A stretch of 64,000 nt of DNA, taken from positions 558,001 to 622,000 of the forward strand of contig JAZGTN010000240.1 in assembly GCA_037783415.1 (NCBI GenBank), in the 5' to 3' direction. Position numbers and translations under genes: made by a program. The DNA is from Leptasterias polaris (lineage: Eukaryota; Echinodermata; Asteroidea; Forcipulatida; Asteriidae). Position 1 is the first letter of the stretch; every line of letters begins with the position of its first letter. This document shows positions 51,529 to 62,060 of this stretch, in pieces. The notes under the pieces were generated by a model. That model was not told where the DNA came from, searched no databases, and saw nothing but the letters and a program-made list of their open reading frames with translations.

Positions 51529-51706
51529 TAGAGCTAAGAGGTAACTATAAATAAATAAATAGTAAACTTGCGGTTACAACCATGTAATAAAACTCTTTTG
51601 TGGGAGTGTTGGCTCTGAAAAGAGCCGGTTTGGTCTCGATGTTTCGAGCAGTACACTCTGCTCTTCTTCATGGTTGTACCCGCAAGTTTAATACCTCTTA
51701 TCTCCA
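51529..51706 (-). mobile_element. Palindromic element carrying a histone-type 3' stem-loop and hairpin array
   Basis: Outer arms TAAACTTGCGG(n)TACAACCATG and CATGGTTGTA(n)CCGCAAGTTTA flank about 85 nt. Beyond them AAGAGGTA/TACCTCTT also mirror, with an (ATAA)n insert in one arm. On the minus strand the interior has consecutive hairpins: GAGCAG...CTGCTC followed by GAAAC, CTCG...CGAG, and GGCTCTTTTCAGAGCC, which matches the histone mRNA 3' stem-loop. ACTCCCACAAAAGAG, a purine-rich histone-downstream-like element, follows. No histone open frame adjoins it. Confidence 0.7.
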
Positions 51707-52928
51707 CACAATGCAAAGTTTCAAACACCATTCATATAGAACTGTTTAAAAGCATACAAGAATACGGTTACCAACCAAAACTAGCATGTCACGTGTAACA
51801 CATGCAACTGGTGTCCTGCTTGTGCTTGGCACAAAATGTGTTAGCAATAGTTACCTGTCTAATAAGGTAAGGTTTGCAAAGACAACGTGTACGTAAAACT
51901 CTCTATGGTTCCGAAAAGAATCGTTGGTTTCTGAGCTTCTTTGGCTTCTATGCGATTGAAACCTCACGGTTAATTTTTTTTTTTTCAAGGAAAGCGCTGT
52001 TGGTCGTGTCTCTGTTTTAAGTTCAACATTTTCTAATGATTTTGTGTGTTAAGGGTATTCTGTTCTTTCTAAAGTCAAAATGCTCATACTGACCGGGGGA
52101 GTTATCGATTGTCTCTGTAGATTCAGGATTATCACTGCTCAGAATGCATAATTTGTTGAATTCTGCCCAATTGTGTTTACTAAGCAGGCACCAACTCTTA
52201 AAGAGAAGAAATTTGTTTCCGTTGTAGGCATATATGCATTGATTCTAACTATGAGTAAACAGCATCGTCAGATTAAAACATTATTCTCCCATTTCACTGT
52301 GGGTTTTCCTCTGGGCCTGATAAAAATCAAAACACGGCTCCATCAAGTTGGCACATCGACAAGCGGAAGAGACGGGCATGTCACAGGGGGGGAAAGAAGA
52401 TTCTCCTTACCACCGTCTAAGTTTCTGATGTAGTCCCGCTCTCTGTCATCCTCCCGTGGGAGTCCATGCTTTCTGCAAGAGGTTTATAGTGCTTTTCAGC
52501 GCAGAACAAACCCAAATTTGTGTATTCCGGTTTGTTTTTGAAGGACCCAAGGGCACTGGTCGTGTCTCTCTCCCCTTGAGCGGCGGGAAGGATTTTGGCG
52601 TTGAAAAGGGTAAAGCAACCAACTGAATTTTGACCAAAAAATGGGGGAAAGGTGAAGGGTGCTCGAACCGATGTAGCTTTACTCGGTTACTCCATTCAGT
52701 GAAAAACGAATGACGGAAGCTCAGTTTAAAATAGATACGAAGTACCTGGTTCGGAGAACATTTTATGCAACAGTCAAGCTTCATAACAGTTACAATATTT
52801 ATTGCGGGCATCATTGCTGTAATCCTGTTGGTATGTCATTGCGTAACAAGCGCGCGCATCTATCTGCACATCCAAAGTTTTGCTACTTCCGGCAACAAAG
52901 CTAGCATACGTTTGTGTAATTTTACCCC

Positions 52929-53126
52929 AAAATCACCCTGTTCATCGTTCAAAATCACCCTGTTCATCGTTCAAAATCACCCTGTTCATCGTTCAAAATC
53001 ACCCTGTTCATCGTTCAAAATCACCCTGTTCATCGTTCAAAATCACCCTGTTCATCGTTCAAAATCACCCTGTTCATCGTTCAAAATCACCCTGTTCATC
53101 GTTCAAAATCACCCTGTTCATCGTTC
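52929..53126. repeat. 22-bp satellite, nine identical copies
   Basis: Nine perfect head-to-tail copies of AAAATCACCCTGTTCATCGT plus TC. There is no divergence between copies. The 22-nt period makes three frames open, each cycling through SPCSSFK, ITLFIVQ and NHPVHRS. Confidence 0.97.
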
Positions 53127-55925
53127 AAATGCATTTCTTTGAAGAACATAATGTAAATGCCAAGTTCGGTGATTTACTATTCTTACATAAATCCTCATTC
53201 AAAAACTAGTCCAATGCAATTCCTATGGGGGCTTCTGTTAATCAGTGGAGCAAGTTTGTGTGAAGTGGGCGTGGCTTAAAGTGTAATACCGTCACACTTA
53301 CGAACGGGATAAAAGTTGAATAAACATTTCTGCTTGTATGAAAAAACAATAGCCTCCTCGTAGCCATTCTACTTTGTTTCGAAGAATATGTGCTGTAAAA
53401 GGCTCTCTGTATATTCCTTAACACAATTGCTTGATGATGTACGTCCTCTTGACATTTTTAAGTAGCCTTGTATTACTTTGGGGTGAAGTATTCTTTTTGT
53501 GCGATCGAATAAATATGTAGATAGATATAGTTAGATATTAATAGATAGAAATAGATAGAAATTATATATTCAGACCAATCAACGGCTATCCATGCAAGAT
53601 CTATAAGTTATTGCACTCGGAACAAATCTGGGTGAGTAATATGAAGCAGATTAGGTACAAAACTAAACCTTATTGAACACAGTCATTATGCTAGCATTAT
53701 TTAACGCTCATTATTGACCCAGTTTCTACAGTCCAAATTGGAGGCGGCCGCTCCCCCCGTAAACCATTTATTTTTCAAGCGACAATATTTTGATTGGCTC
53801 AAACCTCAATTTCCTGTGAGAGACAACGAGAGCCTATTCCACACCAAGCTTAAAATGCCTCATTTTCCCCCGTCTCTCGCCATCATTTTGTAATAATCTC
53901 CGCCTTTTCTCTCTCCGTCTCTATCCTTTGCTAAAACAGGAAACACTTTTTTTTAGTCTGGAGCTCAGCTAGCCGCGGAAAAGCGCTCTTCCGTAGCCGA
54001 GCGATTCCGATACCGTTGACTAGCTCAATTTATGCCGCAGGACAATGGTGGTTCAGTCCGCGTGAATGAACAGTATATAATGGATCAGCGCTGGCAATTC
54101 TAATAGAATAATGCGTGTGTCATTCAATCGAACGTGAGCCAAATTGACCGGCTGCATTAGTGCAGGGAAAAAATATATAAAGCAGTGCATGTCACTGAAA
54201 GTACTTTATATCCCTTCTCCTTATAATGTTTGCGTGAGAAGTTTGAAAATGAAAATATAAAAACATTACTTTTCGCTAGACATTTATCCCATACATCCGG
54301 TACTGGAGTTTGCATAAATTTAAATATTAACATAATTGATTGTCGCATTACAACGAATTAGTGCGACACTGTTTATAGACGGTTTTGTGCCGGAAAGCGT
54401 TGAAAGTTTCAAGCGATAATACCTTACAGTAAAACAAATCAACTTTTAGTTTTAGGCCAAAACTTGGCAACGGACTAATATTGAACAGAGAAATTAACTT
54501 AGAAATATATATGTTTGAGTGTAGGCCTATGTTTGTTTTGTTAAAGTTTATAAAACTAAGTTTCATGGCTCTGCTCACCACAGAATTCTGCCCTAATAAC
54601 GCCCTCTAAAGGACGTTTTTCCTTCGGCCGTGCGCACTGAATTCCTCTGTAGAAGCATGCAGGCATAATGATGAACTGGACCTTGGTCGTTCACGTATCC
54701 CCGGGTTACATACACAAAGGATTATTGATTAAGGGTAGTGTCAGGTTGAGGTTGGCTTTATAAATGAAAATGTTACTAACAAACTGTAGGATTGTAACAA
54801 GTCTACGTTTCCAGAGTTGCATCTTGCGAAATACAAAATGGCCGTCTCCCACGTCACACACACACCGCGGCCATTTTGTCGTTCATCCGTGACGTTTGTA
54901 TCTTTCTGTTTAAAACAATTAGATACATCACGACGTGTTCAGAGCACTTCTTTCTAACTCTCATACTACAACAATATTTGTGTGAAACTGATTGCTAATG
55001 GGAGGTATTCTTTGCAAGACAAGGTATCAGATTGGTGAACAACAACAAAAGTCGAAAAATTGTAAATTTCGATCTGAAAAACTTACTCCCTGTAAAGTTT
55101 GTGTCTGACCAATACGTCCAAGATATATATTGCTGTCTGAAATACTTGCAAATTCGAGAAAATCGTATTTGAAAACCAAATGTTGCTTTAATTTGAAATG
55201 GACACACAAACGGATGCTGACGTCAAATAGAAACATTTATACTTGTTTCTTCTTCTTTATTCTCAAAAACGTGCTCACAAAATGTTGTGACATTTTCAGA
55301 AGTTGTTGTGTGTTCTTTGAAAACTCTAGGATGGGAATTTCGTTTTACTTTTCCGAACACAACGATGGCCTTCCACTTTAAAAACAGGTGTATGATGTCA
55401 TTTCAGTGAATAGAAAACTGAGCACGTTTTTCCGTCTCAAACTCTAAGAGGGACCGACCCTCTCTTCCTTGCTACCTGTTGCCACTTGCAAGACCGTCAA
55501 GGGCTGCCCCAAAGCCACGCATCGTGTTGCGACTACGAAACACAAATCCAGAAATGGAAGAAAGTGCCGGATAAAATAACGGTTGAAAATTACATTTCAA
55601 TTTCCGAATCCCGCGTCTGAGGGTAGCGTGGCTGGCGCCTCGCCATAGTACCCTAACGACAGCATCGCCGTCGGACGGGTTGTTGAACAGACTTCAGATG
55701 AGGCCAAACACACCCGCGTTTTCTTGCATTCAGCTGCCGGTTTGCATTCTAAAGTTTCCCCAAAACTAGGCCACACACAAAATAATAAAATACAATGCAT
55801 TATTAATACAGCAACGTTTCCCAAAAAAATGTAGAGCAGTTTTGGTTCACTTGGAGAAACAAAAAACCTTCGCTTAAAGGACTTTACGTATTCAGGTTAA
55901 TGCTTGATCGTAGTTTAATAAAGGG
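53127..55925. other. Intergenic, no supported gene
   Basis: It contains a GATA-type microsatellite (53515-53565) and a short inverted pair of ATGGCCG/CGGCCAT sites at 54837-54878. A 67-codon minus-strand frame (about 55597-55800) has a hydrophobic start but no other support. Confidence 0.4.
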
Positions 55926-56279
55926 TTAAAGGGTGTTTGTAACATTGGTAAGAGTAAAAATATAAATGTTCACAGATTCACACATAACTTACATGGTATA
56001 AAGTTGGTCATGATGGGAAACTCCCTTTGAAATATTTTTGCTTTAAATGCTATAGTTTTTGAGAAATGAGTAAAACAATTAGTTTTGATCTCATGAGTCA
56101 AAACCTCGATGTTTGAAAACAGTGAAAACACTTAAGGTTTTCCCCCACTTTTTTCTGGTGATTGCAATGACCGATTGAGCTTAAACTTTCACAGGTTTGT
56201 TGTTTCAAGTATATGTTGGGATACACCAAGTGAGGATACTGGTCTTTGACATTTACCAAAAGTATAAACTGCCTTTAAG
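55926..56279. mobile_element. Repeat family L, about 350 bp with TTAA borders
   Basis: TTAAAGGGTGTTTGTAACAT, then TGGTAAGAGTA, is mirrored at the end by ACCAAAAGTATAAACTGCC, then TTTAA. Inner motifs include ACCGATTGAGCTTAAACTTT, then CACAGGTTTGT and TGGGATACACCAAGTGAG. I recall close relatives in sea-star sequence. A fragment is at 23340-23510. Confidence 0.75.
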
Positions 56280-56326
56280 TGACTGCCCTTTTCGATGAAT
56301 CTGAAAAATGACACGTGGTTTGACTT

Positions 56327-56491
56327 AGACCCTTTTCGAAACCACAGTTTGGTTTTGGGCTGCAGCTTCGGATCTGTCTGTAATTTTAGAAAACGTTTAC
56401 TTTCCGTACGGTGCTTGAAATTGGAAAACCGAGCCTTAGCCGGAGCCCTTGCCGGAGCCCAAAGCCGAAGCCGCGATTTGGAAAAGGGTCT
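56327..56491. mobile_element. MITE with AGACCCTTTTCGAAA ends (family K), copy 2
   Basis: AGACCCTTTTCGAAACCACA at the left and GATTTGGAAAAGGGTCT at the right. The centre is GGCTGCAGCTTCGGATC and CCGAGCCTTAGCCGGAGCC. It is related to 15407-15564. Confidence 0.8.
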
Positions 56492-59400
56492 CAATTTTGG
56501 AAACAAGATTGAAGCAATGTTACAGAGTGAGGAGATGCAAGATTCGCAATCTTTGAAACAAGGAAAGGCAAAATGTAGTGGATAGGCCAACATTTCGTGA
56601 CTTAATCTCTCCGTATAGTTGTAGGCCTACGGTATTCGTCACAAGCATTTGGGGTGAGATAAGCAATTACACATTGACTTCTGGTAAATTAATTATTTGT
56701 TGTAAAAGTACCGTATAGCCTAATTGAGGAAAATAATAGTTGTAGTTTAGGTATTAGGTATGATGGACTCTGTAGCTGTGTAGAAGACGCAGCGAGCATT
56801 TTCTACGTTCTGCTAATCATCGCCCGGTACCCCCAAAGGCACATGCGGTAAAGTGGAATAATGAAAATAGATCTCCTTTGCAACATCCACGGGGAATAGT
56901 GAAGGGAAACAGCCGTCTAACATTACGCTCTGCACTAGTCACCGTTCATTATGATCGATCGGTGTCGTGTTCCCTGCGGCCATTTCATTAACTATTCTTT
57001 AAACAAAAATAGCAAATTGTTCTGCTATAAGCTTATTAATTGTTACAAAATTAACATTTGAACCCAACATTCTGTGCTATCTGCAGATAAGCAATGAATG
57101 TTTCTATGGCTTATATTATTTTTATTTCACAATAGATACATAATTATTGCAAAATAATGGTATGGTCTCATGGCCTATGGCTATATACAAGCCAGGCCAC
57201 TGCGTGAATGACGTCACCGCATTGCAAATTAAAGATGGCAGCGTCCAAATACAAATATCATTCACTACTTACAGCTTAGTCAGCCTAAGTATGAAATTAT
57301 GAATATTTTGCATTACTACCACGACCGAAACAAAAATGACAGATATTTCACAGTGATATTTCTCTGACGAGTTTAAAATCCAGTGGTGTTCGAATGATTT
57401 TTCGACTTCGACAGTATTTCAGACGAGCTATTTCTTGCTCTTGTAAACTTTATAATCAGTGAGCTTTCTGATTTTGGAAACCAAATCACCCCCCCCCCCC
57501 CCCCCCCACCTGCGTAATTACAAATCCTGCACTTTGTCTTTCAAATGAAAACGCATTTGCCATCTATATTTGCCGGTTGTGCGTTACACACACAACATGT
57601 CAACTCGTCTATCTTTTTCCAAGAAGCCGCTGAGTGCTGCATGGCGTAAAATTGAACTCGTCATTAATTACTCGCAGTAATAACGTTCCACAGAATCTCA
57701 TCCACTCACAGGGGTCTGAGCCGATCTAACGCACACGTTGCAGCTCTAAACGGGTAGTAATTGGACACGTCAGTCAATAGTGATCAGACGAGAAACGTCA
57801 ATCGGATGTCATTTAGGCGGGAAAATACTCAATTGAAAAGTGGACTGTTGTGGTGGCCTGGTATAATAATCAACACACATCGCAAAGTAATTAATATTAA
57901 AACTAACGGAAATTTCATCTCGGTGTATACATGGAACCCTGTGTACTTAGTGATATAAAGGTACAGGTTCTTATAAATGGCGGAGCCAGACTATTTCATC
58001 GATCAGCCTCAGTTTGACTTTTCTACAAGCGAATATACACGCGCACAATTGCAAACACAAAATTCCTAATCACTAAAATGTTTACATTTCATTTTCGTTC
58101 GGTTGTTTTTTCAGAACTTCCGAAAAAATAAAGTGGTGGTTCTTTTCCCCCGCCGCCAGGTATAACGGAGGATGTTTTCCTACACTATAAAGGTTACGAC
58201 TACAATGGTGTACAACCACAGCCCATGAGAGTAGGCATACACCGTTTGTCTAGTTTCCTAGGACGTAAAGGCAAGGTATACCTTTGGTTTTTGGAACCTT
58301 TCGATTATATTAATCCTATATATATAAATGTAGATATGCAATAAAGCTATCGTGTTCAGATACCACCGAATATCTGGAGCGGTTTTGTCCACGCAGAAAG
58401 AATAATTCGTCATTGGAATATACAATCTGAAACGTTTCTGATAGAAACGTTTATCAGATTCAAATTTTTGGGGGATAAAAATTGATATATTTTTCCATAA
58501 CCACATTACTTCGAAGTGACATTTTTCTCAAAATGCGTTATATATGCTATCAAAGCTGCTCTACATCTTACCAAGTAAGTTTTTATTGCTATTGTTTTTA
58601 AGAGTAATTACCAAATGTATACGTTCCTTTAAGGAATATTTTGAACAGTTTTCTGTGTGCACACAAAAAAGGCGAAATGTTAAACAGGTTTTGTGACGTA
58701 GCGTATTTTATTCTTTATAAAGCCACCATATTATGTTCTGTGACTGCCGTGAGGTAGAAAGAAGAGTGTTTGAACTTTATCGTTGGAGGTTTCATGGGTC
58801 AGAGACTTCCGTTTGCCGAGCCGATTTCAATAGCTCAATTTCCCGCCAAAACTGACACTTTCATCGCCGGACATTTTGTTGTAAGCAATCTTGTCCACCT
58901 CAAAACAAGAGAGATGAGGGGGGGGGGGGGTTCTAAACTTTTAGAAAGAAGACTGGCATTTACAGGGTTTCCATTCTCGCATGAATACAACCAATTCTCT
59001 CGACCCATTCTTGATGAATAAGATCGGATATTAGAGCCGACTTGCGAAGGGTTTCTCCTCGGTAAAAGAAAACGCCTGCAGACAGACGATAGAATTTCAG
59101 CTTTCTCTATTTATCCGTCATGGAGTTAATAAATTAAGGAGGACGTCTTCCTAAGGCGTCCCCGGGAGGGGTTGAAGAGGATTTGAGGACTGAATGAGTT
59201 GGAAGAAGAAGATGGAAAAAGGGGGAGTGGGTATTTTTTTTTTTTGCTTTTCCTTTTTCTTTTATATCCCTTTCTATTTCTTGGCTATCGAACGGACACA
59301 ATGATGTACAAGCACCTAAGTTTGGACAAGATCAGTTCCCACCATAAATGAAAAATATTGACTTTGTGCGGACTGATTGGCAGCCACGCGGGTTTGTTTA

Positions 59401-61298
59401 CCGTGTAGGGATCGCTGGGATAACATCGGGACAGAATCACGGCAACCAAAACGGAAATATTTCGGGCGAGCTCGCCTCCTTCTCTACTGCCGTTTTTTTT
59501 CCAATTTCGCAAGAGATCACATTTCTGTTTATGAATTGCCAACTCTGTTTCCAGAATCAAATGAAGACGGAATTCCCAGTGGATGGTTATCCTTTTTTCC
59601 CCTTGAAAATAGGAATCTGATTGTTCGGGGAAATTAAATTTGGTTTTATTTCATTCAGAATGAAAACGGATTACGGTGAATGGAGCTATCCTTCAGGCAT
59701 TGGTGAAGATCTTGAACCTCTTTGGTGGTCACTTAAAAAGAGTAGAGTAGTGGGGATGAAAAAAATCTAAGATACAATACCTTTAATTTCCAGAGAGTAG
59801 TGGAAGCTTTCAATTACTAGTTGTCTTATTCAACGTTATACAGGACAAGCCAGGCAATTCTGTCAATTTAATGTTTACGACAGGGATACTTTTGCGGGGG
59901 GTGGGGGGGGGGGGGGGGGTTGACAAAAAAGGGCGGTTGAATGCCGTCACATTGGTGTTGATTTAGAACCATGCTGATCGTATGTGTTTTATCATGAGGG
60001 ATGTAACTGAGTACCCCATTGGTCAATGATGTTCAACTTCTTGGTATAGAATAAGAAGAGTTTGAGGGCGTCGATGAGGTTTTGTCCTTTTTGTTGACAC
60101 TTAGAAGACTGACTTGGCTCTTTGGTTAAGCAATACATATCCGTGGCTTAGTAGATGGTTTTCAACTTCTAATTGCTAGGCTTAAGTCAGGATAATCATA
60201 CATCTAATGGTAGTTAGAGGTAAACATATATAAAGGCATTCAGCTGGAGTTCAACAATGTTTCTTTACTTGTCCGACCTTGTTCAATTCGTTACACTGAA
60301 ATGTGTGATAGAAGCCAAGCGCTCATGCAATGTTATGTCAAATAACTTCAGATCTAAAACTTAAAAGCGTAATGGACACTTTTTAAGATTTTATATGTCT
60401 CTTTTAAGAGACAGTGGAGCAACAATACATCATTTTGGGCAGCATGCATTTATTGTAATAATGTGAGAAAGATGGGCCACACGAGCCATTTAGCGTGACA
60501 TGCGTTTTAATCAAGAGTCGTCTACTATTGGTTGCACGTCATCGTTCATCGTCCTACGACTGATTCATGTCTCGCGTGACATTCGCAGTTCTTGACCTAT
60601 ATTCCTCTCTTTTCTCACTCTTCAGCAAACCAAATGCCATTAAATAGAGATAAGAAAAATCTTAACCAAGGCAAAAACCTCTCGTATAGTATTCACCACC
60701 CATCAACTCGATGTTAAACATTGATTTTTGACACTGTTGTAAATACTGTATGATATCAAAAGCTATATCATTTGAATTTATGCAAGAGTTTGCCGGGATA
60801 TGAAATAATAAAAACCGGCCATTGTCTTATACCCTTTCCGGACAGGTGGTGGTATCCCGGGGGGAATGAAAAACCACCGGGTAGCCGTGCACCTCATCGC
60901 CGTTCATCTGCTCAGGACGCCAGTGTGCTTCGGTCAGAGGTGTGAATGCTCTCTCGGTCTAAGACTAGAGCTCGTCTTGTTTGTGTTATAAGGGCCGTTC
61001 TTTGTGTACGAACGTCATGTTCATATTGTGGTATTTCAGTGGTTCAATTTGAACGATTTTTTTTTCACAAGTCCATGCATATAATTTGCTTTACAATTAT
61101 AAAAAGGGAACTCGCATAATGCGGTCGATATACAGGGGAGCATATTGAAGTGTGGGCCTACATAAACAATTACTCCATAAACAATAATAATCGAAATGTT
61201 TTGTTATAATTTGTTTTACATCATCCCAAACCAACCTTAAGCAAGCACAGCATTGTGATGCTATGATATGAAAGTAGAGCACTGCAAAGTTGAACTTG
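56492..61298. other. Intergenic, no gene seen
   Basis: Homopolymer C/G runs occur at 57488-57508, 58917-58929 and 59897-59919. The short overlapping frames near 59285-59637 show no recognisable domain. Confidence 0.45.
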
Positions 61299-61550
61299 AA
61301 GAGGGGCTCCAAAGTGAAATTGAGATTTGTGATGCACTCATTTTCCAATAGATGAGGTCCTCATGAGAGGGGGTTGAAAATTACATTAATCTCTAACCTC
61401 ATGTCAAAGTGGTATGTCATTTTATTTGATACTCAAACTTTCTGAGCGAAATTTGAAACAATCATGGCGTCAAAGGACTTGAAAAACAAATGGAGCTGTA
61501 CATTCCAAAGAGGAACTTGTGTGCTAGTCAAAAGGAATGCCGTTTGTCAC
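61299..61550. mobile_element. Half of a family J MITE, copy 3
   Basis: GAGGGGCTCCAAAGTGAAAT, then TTTGTGATGCACTCATTTTC, is the left arm. Later motifs AAATGGAGCTGTACATTCC match the interior. The mirrored right arm is missing. Confidence 0.7.
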
Positions 61551-61830
61551 CTGTGCCTAATAATCCACACAGTATTAACATTTTGTATATTTTTATTTAT
61601 TCATTTGTCATAACATATTTTGGAGACATTTATTATAATTTTTATTAAATGACATTTTTCAATTTCTTTTTTCCTCTTCAAAAACATGGATCGATCCCGT
61701 TGAATAAGATTGAGTTGCTTTCGTCTGTACTAATACATTTATTTCAATAACTGTACGATTTCATTTCCAATTCTCTCTATTTTCACTCCACTATCCTGCC
61801 CTTTGAGACTCTTCAAAAAGTCCAATTATC

Positions 61831-62060
61831 CAATGGACCCTTCCCATGAAATATGCTAATTACATTTACGCATGCGTACAGACCCTGCTGGTTGGCAAAC
61901 GCCATAGAGTTGTGCACTAAGTAGACGCACAAGCGCGTCTGCGTCACGCCACCATCAGCCCCACACAAAAAGGGGCAATGTTCCATCATTTTGCCAACCA
62001 GCAGTGTAAGTGCGCACGCGTGATGTGCAATTTAAATATTTCATGGGAAGGGTCTATTGC
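61831..62060. mobile_element. MITE with TTCCCATGAAATATG ends (family C), copy 2
   Basis: CAATGGACCCTTCCCATGAA at the left and TTTCATGGGAAGGGTCTATTG at the right in complement (last 20 nt TTCATGGGAAGGGTCTATTG). The ends CAATGGACC/GGTCTATTG match those of family D. Confidence 0.88.

Noticed and set aside
51594..51640. Histone gene 3' end
   Set aside because: The stem-loop is excellent, but no histone coding sequence lies on the minus strand next to it and the stem-loop sits inside a palindromic repeat.
54060..54125. TATA-box promoter (GTATATAATGG at about 54071)
   Set aside because: The TATA is plausible, but no initiator at the right distance, no donor and no open frame follow.
55597..55824. 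Small secreted Cys-rich peptide on - strand
   Set aside because: A hydrophobic start and four later Cys are suggestive, but the first ATG is internal, there is no TATA, splice or homology support, and frames of this size are common by chance.
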